In this document: one piece after another, positions 17,124 through 25,207 of the stretch
Numbering within the stretch: the stretch's first letter is position 1
Layout: the number at the start of each line of letters is the position of its first letter
Source: Bacteroidales bacterium
GTDB taxonomy: Bacteria > Bacteroidota > Bacteroidia > Bacteroidales > UBA932
Assembly (NCBI GenBank): GCA_022648545.1
Contig: JALCMP010000020.1
Span: forward strand, 1 to 36,840
Direction of reading: 5' to 3'
DNA: 36,840 bases
Translations under genes and position numbers: made by a program
Notes under the pieces: generated by a model
Seen by the model: only the letters and a program-made list of their open reading frames with translations
Told to the model about the DNA's origin: nothing
The model's database searches: none

Positions 17124-17889
17124 TCTTCTTTTTTCCGTTTATTATCTCGTCGGCAAGGCTCAGATAGTTTTTGGCACCGGTTGAAAGCGCATCATACATG
17201 ATTACCGGTTTCCCATAGCTGGGAGCTTCGCTCAACCTTACGTTCCGGCTTATTATGGTATTGAAAACCATGTCTCCGAAATGACGCTTCACATCCTCAA
17301 CAACCTGATTTGCAGATTTAAGTCTTGCATCGTACATGGTCATGAGAAATCCTTCTATCTGTATATTTTTATTGAGCCGGTTTTGTACCAGTTTAAGAGT
17401 ATTTAACAATTTTCCAAGACCTTCGAGTGCATAGAATTCCGTTTGTACGGGTATTATTACGGAATCGGATGCCGTAAGGGCATTTATGGTAATCAGTCCG
17501 AGAGAAGGCGAACAATCTATTATTATGAAATCGTATTTGTCGCGCAGCGGAGCTATGGCCTTTTTAAGAACAGTCTCGCGATTTGCGACGTTCAACATCT
17601 CTATTTCGGCTCCTACCAGATTTATATGGGAAGGGATTATCTGCAAATTCTTTATGGAATCTATTATTACGTTCTCTATCTTTTCCTTTCCTATAAGGAC
17701 TTCGTACAGAGTTTTCCCATCCTGCGATTCGGGATCGAAGTTAAGACCCGAAGTGGAATTGGCCTGAGGATCGGCATCTATGAGTAGAACTTTCTTCTCC
17801 AATACAGCCAGTGAGGAAGCCAGATTTATGGCCGTCGTGGTTTTTCCCACGCCGCCCTTCTGGTTTGCTATTGCTATGACTTTTCCCAT
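17116..17889 (-). CDS. parA: Chromosome partitioning ATPase ParA
   Basis: ParA (Soj) is a nucleoid-bound Walker ATPase that drives origin segregation with ParB. The 257-residue product has the deviant Walker A KGGVGKTT (11-18), with the signature lysine K11, then the segment around IDADPQANST and the Walker B region DFIIIDCSPSLG. It has no N-terminal HTH, so it is the chromosomal type. It opens parA-parB-DUF5683-transglycosylase. On the minus strand a -7-like TATTTTTG lies at 17966-17959, but its -33 box is poor. Confidence 0.96.
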   Translation of the reverse strand: MGKVIAIANQKGGVGKTTTAINLASSLAVLEKKVLLIDADPQANSTSGLNFDPESQDGKTLYEVLIGKEKIENVIIDSIKNLQIIPSHINLVGAEIEMLNVANRETVLKKAIAPLRDKYDFIIIDCSPSLGLITINALTASDSVIIPVQTEFYALEGLGKLLNTLKLVQNRLNKNIQIEGFLMTMYDARLKSANQVVEDVKRHFGDMVFNTIISRNVRLSEAPSYGKPVIMYDALSTGAKNYLSLADEIINGKKKND

Positions 17890-17973
17890 TTTTTTCTTTT
17901 TTAGGCTTAAAATCCAGACTTATGCAAAAACCTTGCAAAATCGTTCTTCCGACAAATACAAAAATACTAAATC

Positions 17974-18004
17974 TTTTTTAAGCGTCCAGAAATTATTACA
18001 TTTG
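17974..18004 (+). promoter_or_regulatory. Likely promoter of the lipid kinase gene
   Basis: TACATTTG (17997-18004) is a full -7 box. The region 19 nt upstream is a T-run (17974-17979) without the final G of the -33 box. The gene's ATG follows 22 nt later. Confidence 0.55.
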
Positions 18005-18025
18005 CGCACGCAAAATCCTCAAAGA

Positions 18026-18970
18026 ATGCACGAAAACTCATGGATAGTAATAGTAAACCCTACTGCCGGAAGCGGAAAGGGGCTAAAGGACTGGCCTATA
18101 ATATCCAATCAGATGTACGACAAGGGTTTGAAGTTCACATGCCTGTTTACTGAACATAAATATCATGCAATAGAGCTCACCGTAAAAGCCATAAACGACG
18201 GATTCAGGAATATCGTAGCCGTTGGAGGCGACGGGACCATACATGAGGTGGTAAACGGCATATTCATACAGAAAGTAGCTCCTACTACAAACATAACTCT
18301 TGCTGTAATACCTACAGGCACCGGCAACGACTGGATAAGGATGTTCGGCATATCAAAAACATATTCCGAAGCCGTAGAATCAATGGTTGTTAAAAAAACA
18401 GTCCTTCAGGATGTGGCCAAAGTGGATTTTTTCGAAACCAGAGTTCCACATGTAAGGTACATGGCCAATGTTGCAGGGCTTGGTTTCGATGCCGTGGTAA
18501 ATTTGCATTATAACAGATTAAAAGACGAAGGGAAATATGGAAAATCCCTGTATCTTAGAAGTACATTCAATACCTTTATGGGATTCAGATCGAAAAAATT
18601 CTGCATAAAGGCTGACGGAAAGATCTTTTACGAAGGAATGGTATTTTCGGGCGCCGTAGGCATAGGACGATTCAACGGAGGCGGCATGCAGCAAACCCCC
18701 GTAGCTTCCGTAAACGACGGCCTTATGGATTTGACGATAATAAAGAAAATGCCCAAGTTAAGGGTTCTTAAAAATTTCAAGCTTCTTTTTTCGGGCAATA
18801 TTTACAAAATCCCCAAAGTTATACATATGCAGGCAAAAAGAATTGAAATCCATACGATTCCGCAAACAAGGATAGAAATAGACGGTGAAGCCGTGGGCAC
18901 ATCTCCCTTTATTTTCGAACTTATGCCGCAGATGATAAAAGTTGTAGTGGGACAAAGTTACAACGTATAA
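18026..18970 (+). CDS. Diacylglycerol kinase family lipid kinase
   Basis: This is a soluble lipid kinase of the DAGK catalytic / YegS / LCB5 family, 314 residues. The ATP-binding region includes VNPTAGSGKG (10-19) and the signature GGDGTIHEVVNG (67-78). A PTGTGND motif follows, and the all-beta C-terminal half ends in the family IEIDGEAVGTSPF segment. Members phosphorylate diacylglycerol, sphingosine-type bases or related lipids. Many Bacteroidota make sphingolipids, so a long-chain-base substrate is possible but not shown. ATG at 18026 is preferred because the open frame upstream runs antisense into parA. It converges with priA, with 1 nt between the stops. Confidence 0.85.
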   Translation: MHENSWIVIVNPTAGSGKGLKDWPIISNQMYDKGLKFTCLFTEHKYHAIELTVKAINDGFRNIVAVGGDGTIHEVVNGIFIQKVAPTTNITLAVIPTGTGNDWIRMFGISKTYSEAVESMVVKKTVLQDVAKVDFFETRVPHVRYMANVAGLGFDAVVNLHYNRLKDEGKYGKSLYLRSTFNTFMGFRSKKFCIKADGKIFYEGMVFSGAVGIGRFNGGGMQQTPVASVNDGLMDLTIIKKMPKLRVLKNFKLLFSGNIYKIPKVIHMQAKRIEIHTIPQTRIEIDGEAVGTSPFIFELMPQMIKVVVGQSYNV

Positions 18971-18971
18971 T

Positions 18972-21041
18972 TTACGGATCCACGTCTATTACGACAGCAT
19001 TCCCAAGTTTTGCAGACAGTATTTTCTTAAGCAGCATACTCTTGTTCTTCTTCAGATTGAGATTTCTGTCGAGTTTTATATAATAGCATCTCAGATAATA
19101 TCCGCGGATCTTGTCTATCACCGGAACGAACGGCCCGGTAATTTCCCTGCATCCCATATCGCTTTCATGCAGCAGTGCATCTGTTGCGGCGCATAAGGAT
19201 TTTAATTTTTCAGGGCTGCGGTGCCTGACCGTTATTTTTACCATCCGTACGTACGGTGCGAAACAAAACTCCCTGCGCTCGGCAAGAAGTCCGCGTAGAA
19301 AGGATTTGGGCAGGGAACTGTGCTCGTCTTCAGTACGGAGCGCCGAAAGAACGGGATGTTCCTTTTGATATGTCTGAATAACCAGCATGCCTCTCTTCCC
19401 CCGGCGTCCGGTTCTCCCCATAAGCTGGTTGAAGATCTGCATGGATTTTTCATCCGCACGGAAATCCTGCAATCCAAGAATTTTATCGGCTTCCATAACG
19501 ACAACCGTAGACAACCCGGCGAAATCGAACCCTTTGGCAAGGATCTGTGTTCCTACCAGAATATCTATCTTACCTGCGGAAAAGTCCCTTATAATGCTTT
19601 CCTCCCTCCTTTTGCTGACCGCCACATCCGAATCGAGGCGCGCAACCGAAGCCCGGGGGAATATGGCATTTATCTCTTCTTCTATTTTTTCAGTTCCGCC
19701 GCCCCTGTATTTAAGCGCAGTATTTCCACAGGAAGGACACTTCCCGTTGAATTTTACCGTATACCCGCAATAATGACATCTTAAGGTATTGTCATATTTA
19801 TGATAACTGAGGTTTACATTGCAGTGCGGACATTTTGGTACGGCTCCGCACTCCTCGCACTCCACGACGGATGCATATGAACGTCTGCTTCTAAAGACTA
19901 TTATCTGTTCCCCGCGTCCGAGGGCCCGGCGCATTATGTTTATAAGTTCCTGTGAAAAATCACCTTTCATCTGTCCGCTTTTACGAGCCCAGCGCATATC
20001 TATTATACGGACATCGGGAGAAAGGGAACCATAATATTTGCAGTCGAGCTCCACATAACCGAACTTCTTAAGAGAGCAATTATACAGGCTTTCCAGCGAA
20101 GGCGTGGCCGACCCGAGTAATATGCCGGCTCTGGCAATTTTTGAAAGCATTATCGCAACGTCCCTTCCGTTATATCTCGGAGCCGGCTCCGTCTGCTTGT
20201 AGCTGCCGTCGTGCTCCTCGTCCACCACAATATATCCCAGATTTTCAAAAGGCAGGAATAAGGAAGACCTAGTACCAAGCACCACGACAGGTTCTTCACC
20301 CGATGCAACGATGCGGCGCACCTTTTCCCTATGTGCGGGCGTTTGTCCCGAATGAAAAGTAAAAAGCCTGTTGCCAAAGTATTTTCCGTATCTTACGGTA
20401 AGCTGACGGCTCATAGCTATTTCAGGAACAAGAATAAGAACGCTTTTCCCTGCAGAGAGTTGTTCAATGGCAAGTTTTATGTATATTTCCGTTTTACCGC
20501 TTCCGGTAACTCCCTTTAATAGGACGGGACGTACGGATGTGCTTCTCCCCGCTGTGTTACAGCTGCTTTTCTTAATTTTTAGAAAAGCCCTGTTCTGCAT
20601 ATCGGAGAGTTCGGGACGGATCATAGACGAAATATCACAAAACCCGTTTTCTTTCTTCCGCATCTTAACGCTTTCCTGTTTTATACCCCGCGAGGGATAT
20701 GCAGCTTTGTAAACTTCTCCTGCGGAGCAAAGGTAATATTCGGAAATCTGATGCCACAGTCTTATTTCGGAAGGCTTTACTGGAGCAAGCTTTTCCACTT
20801 CTATTATATCTTTAAGTATTACCTCTTTACCTGATTCGGATTCGTATTCGGCCAGCTTTTCGCGGGCCTCTTTCCCACAAAACAGCTCTTCCGCAATCCC
20901 ATGATATATAGCAGAAGAAAAACCGGCCGTCACCCTGGAACCCGGGATAAGTTCTTCCCACATGTTTTCCGGCACAGAATAATATATATTTCCGAAAAAC
21001 CTTATGGGCAATATGACCCGGGCTATTCGCAGGGTATTCAT
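18972..21041 (-). CDS. priA: Primosomal replication restart helicase PriA
   Basis: PriA recognises stalled forks and reloads the replicative helicase. From ATG at 21041 the product is 689 residues. The 3'-end-binding domain covers about 5-118. The helicase has Walker A GVTGSGKT (177-184) and DEEH (274-277). A zinc module with four CxxC pairs follows, then helicase motifs V and VI (MGRTGRRGKRG). Only about 25 residues separate the first domain from the helicase, so the winged-helix domain of E. coli PriA seems absent and the protein is short. The frame extends to ATG 21074, ATG 21092 and GTG 21146; 21041 fits where the family domain begins. Confidence 0.92.
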   Translation of the reverse strand: MNTLRIARVILPIRFFGNIYYSVPENMWEELIPGSRVTAGFSSAIYHGIAEELFCGKEAREKLAEYESESGKEVILKDIIEVEKLAPVKPSEIRLWHQISEYYLCSAGEVYKAAYPSRGIKQESVKMRKKENGFCDISSMIRPELSDMQNRAFLKIKKSSCNTAGRSTSVRPVLLKGVTGSGKTEIYIKLAIEQLSAGKSVLILVPEIAMSRQLTVRYGKYFGNRLFTFHSGQTPAHREKVRRIVASGEEPVVVLGTRSSLFLPFENLGYIVVDEEHDGSYKQTEPAPRYNGRDVAIMLSKIARAGILLGSATPSLESLYNCSLKKFGYVELDCKYYGSLSPDVRIIDMRWARKSGQMKGDFSQELINIMRRALGRGEQIIVFRSRRSYASVVECEECGAVPKCPHCNVNLSYHKYDNTLRCHYCGYTVKFNGKCPSCGNTALKYRGGGTEKIEEEINAIFPRASVARLDSDVAVSKRREESIIRDFSAGKIDILVGTQILAKGFDFAGLSTVVVMEADKILGLQDFRADEKSMQIFNQLMGRTGRRGKRGMLVIQTYQKEHPVLSALRTEDEHSSLPKSFLRGLLAERREFCFAPYVRMVKITVRHRSPEKLKSLCAATDALLHESDMGCREITGPFVPVIDKIRGYYLRCYYIKLDRNLNLKKNKSMLLKKILSAKLGNAVVIDVDP

Positions 21042-21151
21042 CGACTCATTGTTCCTCCCTTTGGAACCCGACATACTTTTTATTTCAGACATATGTTTTA
21101 ATCCGTATTCATACGCGGAATAATTGCGAAGATAGCAAATCGGCACAATTT

Positions 21152-21182
21152 TTTGGCAGTTTAAAAATAATACCTATCTTTG
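21152..21182 (+). promoter_or_regulatory. Promoter of tRNA-Phe
   Basis: TTTG (21152-21155), a 19-nt spacer and TATCTTTG (21175-21182) match the consensus exactly. The tRNA begins 20 nt after the -7 box. Confidence 0.8.
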
Positions 21183-21201
21183 CAAACCTAAAATAAAAAA
21201 C

Positions 21202-21274
21202 GGTGCCATAGCTCAGTTGGTAGAGCAAAGGACTGAAAATCCTTGTGTCCCCGGTTCGATTCCTGGTGGCACCA
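21202..21274 (+). tRNA. tRNA-Phe (GAA anticodon)
   Basis: This 73-nt sequence folds as a tRNA. The acceptor stem is GGTGCCA with TGGCACC and discriminator A at 21274. The D arm contains GCTCAGTTGGTAGAGC. The anticodon stem AAGGA/TCCTT holds the loop CTGAAAA, giving anticodon GAA. The T arm has GGTTCGATTCC. The 3' CCA is not encoded after the discriminator, so it must be added enzymatically. It stands alone with its own promoter and terminator. Confidence 0.97.
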
Positions 21275-21283
21275 CTTTTAATC

Positions 21284-21321
21284 GAAAAACGAAGATAGCA
21301 AAATTGTTATCTTCGTTTTTC
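21284..21321. terminator. Bidirectional terminator between tRNA-Phe and the S41-like gene
   Basis: A long stem (21284-21301 with 21304-21321, one G-T pair) starts GAAAAACGAAGATA and ends in TATCTTCGTTTTTC. It has a T-run at the 3' side on both strands. On the plus strand it follows the tRNA; on the minus strand it follows the stop of the S41-like gene by 20 nt. Confidence 0.85.
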
Positions 21322-21341
21322 ACATTATAACGCCTGCGCAT

Positions 21342-22736
21342 TTATTCCATTATTATTCTTTTTGCCTCTTCAAGCAGTTCATCACCGCCGTTTTCGCTAT
21401 TTCCAGCCATTTTTCCGGACGAGGGCTCCACTATTTTATCGATTTTCACGCCGCGCCCTCTTAAAGGAGTTCCGTCGGGGTACTTAAGGCTTGTATAAGG
21501 AAAGTAAACTCCTGTACCATCATATGATAACGGAAGATATATGGTCTTTCCTGCACTCCCGGGAGTATGCCCGCCTATGGTGGTAACGCACGGTGCCTTC
21601 TGAAGGCACATAGCAAGAGACTCGGCTTCCGGACTCGTTTTGTTATTTACAATCAGGACTATCCTGCCTCCGTAAAGTTTATTGTGCGACCCTTTCCTGC
21701 AAAATACTTCTTTACACAGAAATCTCCCGGGAAAATTATAATCGGGACTGCACTGAAGGGCAAAACAAACCCGGCTCTTAACAAAATACGAAGCAAGTTC
21801 ATTAGAAAGAAATTCTTTGGGAGATGACCGCAAATCTATTATAATCCCCCGGGTATCGGAGAATTGGTACATTGCATTATCGAGTTTTTCATATGTAAGA
21901 GTCCCGGGGTAGAGATACCCCATATTATTTCCCAAAAGACAGTATCCCGATCTTGCCGTGATACTTAAAGGTTTTATGACGGAATACTGTAAAGTGTCCG
22001 GTCCGTAACAGAACTTCAAGCCGTTGAAACAAGATTCGATTTCTTTCGAAAGCGACTCCAATTCTCCATCCGAACTGCACGTTATGAATTTAGGGATGAA
22101 TCTTTCAAGCAAAGAGTCCATTTTGCCTTCGGGAACCGCATCCGGCGAAAAATATTTTACGGCATTCCATAAACGGAACAGGAACAACAATCTAAAGCCG
22201 GCATCTTTGGAAAGAATATTCCTATAGGTTTTTTCAAATTGAAAAGAAAAATATCCCGGGATATCTTCACGGGCAAAACGTGAAAGATATTTTCTCTTTG
22301 CCCTTTCCATTCTCTCAAGCAGCCTCGAGAGATTCTTTCCAAGCAATCTACAATCTCTTATCCAGGAATTATTCAAGGACTCGCACACACCCGGACAGAC
22401 AGGAATTTTTTTTTCGGATTTGAAACTTCCTAAATGCGAAGCCCAGTCGAAAATGATCTTGTTCCTTTTGTCAGCACTTTCGGATTCCGCTACTTCATGA
22501 ATTATTGAAAACAGCTCGGAATCCATATCATATTCCCCCCAAGTCATTGCGGGATGATAATACTTAACGAATCCCCAGACTCTGCAGAGCACGTTAAGAT
22601 TTTCACATACCGTTTCGGAAGTATCTCTTAATTCTACGCCGGATACCTGCAAGCGTAAATGTGAAAAAGATATAAAAGATATATGAAAGAATATTAAACA
22701 TAAAACCGCAGGTTTCAGTAAATAATATTTTTTCAT
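21342..22736 (-). CDS. S41-like peptidase family protein, probably inactive
   Basis: The product is a 464-residue secreted protein with a signal peptide (about 1-30). Two copies of a helical motif typical of this S41 subgroup are present (RVWGFVKYYHP and RLWNAVKYFSP). A C-terminal S41 core follows, with RGIIIDLRSSP, IVLIVNNKTSPEAE, IGGHTPGSAG and KYPDGTPL. The PDZ domain found in larger Bacteroidota relatives is missing. In the segment that normally reads T-x-S-x-A-E, the serine position holds proline (T-S-P-E-A-E), with a serine one place earlier, so the usual nucleophile seems lost or moved. ATG at 22736 is preferred to the TTG at 22742. Its substrate is unknown. Confidence 0.75.
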   Translation of the reverse strand: MKKYYLLKPAVLCLIFFHISFISFSHLRLQVSGVELRDTSETVCENLNVLCRVWGFVKYYHPAMTWGEYDMDSELFSIIHEVAESESADKRNKIIFDWASHLGSFKSEKKIPVCPGVCESLNNSWIRDCRLLGKNLSRLLERMERAKRKYLSRFAREDIPGYFSFQFEKTYRNILSKDAGFRLLFLFRLWNAVKYFSPDAVPEGKMDSLLERFIPKFITCSSDGELESLSKEIESCFNGLKFCYGPDTLQYSVIKPLSITARSGYCLLGNNMGYLYPGTLTYEKLDNAMYQFSDTRGIIIDLRSSPKEFLSNELASYFVKSRVCFALQCSPDYNFPGRFLCKEVFCRKGSHNKLYGGRIVLIVNNKTSPEAESLAMCLQKAPCVTTIGGHTPGSAGKTIYLPLSYDGTGVYFPYTSLKYPDGTPLRGRGVKIDKIVEPSSGKMAGNSENGGDELLEEAKRIIME

Positions 22737-22962
22737 GGCCAAGGTTTAATTTATGTGAATATAAGAAAAATTTTTACTCTGTTAAAATTTAATAACGAGA
22801 GCCATGCAGTATTTCTTTATATCATACATTTATATTATAATTGCACCGTTTTTTTAGAAAGTCTGGCTTTTTGACTATCAAAATAAATATAATATATACT
22901 GATTATGCTATCAAATAAGCCGAACCGGGCGGCCATGCGGATTCTTAACGATAATATAACAT
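22737..22962. other. AT-rich intergenic region between divergent S41-like and wecE genes
   Basis: I find no TAnnTTTG box on either strand and no RNA gene. TTTTTG at 22869-22874 could be a weak -33 element for wecE. A 13-codon ORF starts at ATG 22935, reading MRILNDNITYNTL and ending TAA at 22974-22976. It overlaps the first codons of wecE in another frame. Confidence 0.4.
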
Positions 22963-24093
22963 ATAATACTCTTTAACAAGCCTCACCTTACCGGAAAGGA
23001 AAATTTTTATATAAATCAAAGTCTGAACACAGGAAAAAGTTGCGGAGACGGACTTTTTACAAAAAAATGCGAGGATTTTTTCCAGAGGAAACTGGGATCT
23101 TCAAAATGCCTTCTTGTTTCATCATGCAGCGATGCGTTGGAAATGTGCGCCATACTTTCCAACATAAAACCCGGAGATGAAGTTATCGTTCCATCCTATA
23201 CTTTTGTTTCAACTGCTCTCGCTTTCACCCGTGAAGGGGCAAAACTGGTTTTTGCAGACAGCAGAAAAGATAGTCCGAACATAGACGAAGACAAGATAGA
23301 GGACCTTATAACCCCGAGGACAAAAGCTCTGGCTGTCGTACATTATGCCGGTATTGCCTGCGATATGGACAAAATAAAAACTATTGCAGAAAAACATAAC
23401 CTTATAGTAATAGAAGATGCAGCCCAGGCTATAGACAGTTACTATAATGGAAAGCCGTTAGGAACTATTGGGAATTTGGGCGTCTTGTCTTTTCACGAAA
23501 CAAAAAACATACAATGCGGAGAAGGCGGACTTATTTCCATAAATGAGAAAGATCTTGAGGACCGATCTGAAATAATATGGGAAAAAGGTACCAACAGATC
23601 GAAATTTCTCAAAGGTGAAATAAACAAATACGGTTGGGAGGACATCGGATCATCATTTCTTCCGGCAGATTATGTTGCCGCATATTTATGGGCACAATTG
23701 GAAAATCTGGATAGCATACAGAGAAGACGGAAAGAAATATGGGAACGATATTATTCCAATTTATCAGAAATAAATAAAAGATTGCCTGTAATTCCGAATT
23801 ATGCAACGAATAATGCACATATGTTCTATATGATATGCGATACCGGGGAACAACGCGACCGACTTATGAATAATTTAAAGGACAAAGGCATAAATACATG
23901 TTTCCATTATTTGTGTCTTCACAAAAGCAACTTTATAAAGAACAGACAACCTGATACTTACAAATTAGATCTACCTATGGCTGAACATTATGAGAAATGC
24001 CTTTTAAGATTGCCACTGTATCCCGATCTTCCCGACGATTCCGTAGACTATATATGCGAAGCTATCCTAAACTTCTATAAACAAGAAGAATAA
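22963..24093 (+). CDS. wecE: dTDP-4-amino-4,6-dideoxygalactose transaminase WecE
   Basis: WecE is a PLP-dependent DegT/DnrJ/EryC1 aminotransferase that aminates TDP-4-keto-6-deoxyglucose to TDP-Fuc4N. The PLP lysine lies in SFHETKNI (K181 if counted from 22963), and IEDAAQ, VHYAG and EKGTNRS match the family. The first canonical start in frame is TTG at 23137, which would delete 58 conserved residues. The frame is open further up, and its translation (ILFNKPHLTG, then SCGDGLFTKKCEDFF) aligns with the WecE N-terminus (MIPFN) if the AUA at 22963 is the initiator. That gives 376 residues, the E. coli length. An in-frame TAA stands at 22957-22959. The gene overlaps wecF by one base (TAATG). It may use AUA, a frameshift, or be damaged. 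Confidence 0.8.
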   Translation: MILFNKPHLTGKENFYINQSLNTGKSCGDGLFTKKCEDFFQRKLGSSKCLLVSSCSDALEMCAILSNIKPGDEVIVPSYTFVSTALAFTREGAKLVFADSRKDSPNIDEDKIEDLITPRTKALAVVHYAGIACDMDKIKTIAEKHNLIVIEDAAQAIDSYYNGKPLGTIGNLGVLSFHETKNIQCGEGGLISINEKDLEDRSEIIWEKGTNRSKFLKGEINKYGWEDIGSSFLPADYVAAYLWAQLENLDSIQRRRKEIWERYYSNLSEINKRLPVIPNYATNNAHMFYMICDTGEQRDRLMNNLKDKGINTCFHYLCLHKSNFIKNRQPDTYKLDLPMAEHYEKCLLRLPLYPDLPDDSVDYICEAILNFYKQEE

Positions 24094-25196
24094 TGATATT
24101 ACATCTCGCAAACGATGAAAAGGTAATCAACCGGGCCATCGAACTGTTTGAAAAATCTTTCCCCCAAAATAATCTTTTCGTAATATTCGGCAAAAAGCCT
24201 TTCCATATGGTAAAAAGCGGAAAGAACATAATCTCATATAAAGAATACGACGAACGGAAATACAGCCATTTAATTAGCTCCGTAATAATACATTATCTTA
24301 CCGATAAAAAGGTAAGATTTATGAAAAGACACATAGACCGCACCATTCCTGCATATTGGATAATGTGGGGATCAGACCTCTATCACAGAATGCTGGAATC
24401 AAAAGGATTTGAAATAAGATACAAGAAAGGCAATTATGACAAAAGGATATGTAAATACGTTTTAACTCCTTTCAATAAAATCAACGACGCAATAAGAACG
24501 GAGAAAAGAGTAGCCTTTGTTAATAAACATATAAAATATCTTGTTACATCTACTATAGAAGACGATTACGAAATTGCTTTAAAATATTTCCCCGGATTAA
24601 AAGAAAAAGAGCACAAGGAATTTTCTTATTACCCGATAGATTCCATAATAAACAAAGAGAGTCCGAAAAAATTTTCAGGCAACGGAATACAATTGGGACA
24701 TAGCGCAAGCCTTACGGACAATCATGAATACGTCTTTAATATACTTTCCCAATTCGACACCTCCGGCAGAAAAATAATAACGCCGCTGAGTTACTCCGGA
24801 AACAAAAGATACAGGAAATATGTAATTAATAAAGGAAAAGAACTTTTCGGTGAAGATTTCGATCCAGTACTAAAATTCCTCCCTTTGGAAAAATACAACA
24901 AACTCATGGCTTCCGCCAGTGTAGCGATATACGGAAACTGGCGCCAGGAAGCTGTAGGCAATATTCTGATCTCTCTTTACCTGGGCGAAAAAATATTTTT
25001 CTCAAAACGCAATCCTATCCTAAAATGGGCCGAACGACACGGATTTAAGGTTTTCGAACTGGAAAACATGACACAGGAAGAGCTCGACGCGCCCTTGGAC
25101 GAACAAGCCGCAATAAATAACAGAAAAATATTACTTGAACATTTCAACTCGACGGAACTATACGGCTCCATTAAAAAGGAATTCCTTGAGATATAA
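24093..25196 (+). CDS. wecF: TDP-Fuc4NAc:lipid II Fuc4NAc transferase-like glycosyltransferase WecF
   Basis: WecF (GT56 family) transfers Fuc4NAc from TDP-Fuc4NAc to an undecaprenyl-linked disaccharide in enterobacterial common antigen. The 367-residue product shows the family pattern: YWIMWGSDLYHRM near residues 88-100, the nucleotide-sugar loop GIQLGHSASLTDNHEYVF (about 197-214) and the late YGNWRQEAVGNILISLYLG segment. It has no membrane segments, as expected for a cytoplasmic-face enzyme. It shares one base with the wecE stop, so the donor enzyme and transferase form a coupled pair. No wecD acetyltransferase or rmlA/rmlB is in the window, so the donor pathway must be completed elsewhere and the glycan product is inferred. 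Confidence 0.82.
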   Translation: MILHLANDEKVINRAIELFEKSFPQNNLFVIFGKKPFHMVKSGKNIISYKEYDERKYSHLISSVIIHYLTDKKVRFMKRHIDRTIPAYWIMWGSDLYHRMLESKGFEIRYKKGNYDKRICKYVLTPFNKINDAIRTEKRVAFVNKHIKYLVTSTIEDDYEIALKYFPGLKEKEHKEFSYYPIDSIINKESPKKFSGNGIQLGHSASLTDNHEYVFNILSQFDTSGRKIITPLSYSGNKRYRKYVINKGKELFGEDFDPVLKFLPLEKYNKLMASASVAIYGNWRQEAVGNILISLYLGEKIFFSKRNPILKWAERHGFKVFELENMTQEELDAPLDEQAAINNRKILLEHFNSTELYGSIKKEFLEI

Positions 25197-25207
25197 TGTT
25201 AATTCTA

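Noticed and set aside
17780..18025. N-terminal extension of the lipid kinase into parA
   Set aside because: It is antisense to parA. The kinase motif begins soon after ATG 18026, which lies behind a -7 box.
22743..22962. Invertible promoter as seen in front of Bacteroides capsule loci
   Set aside because: I found no pair of matching inverted repeats flanking a promoter, and no TAnnTTTG box on either strand.
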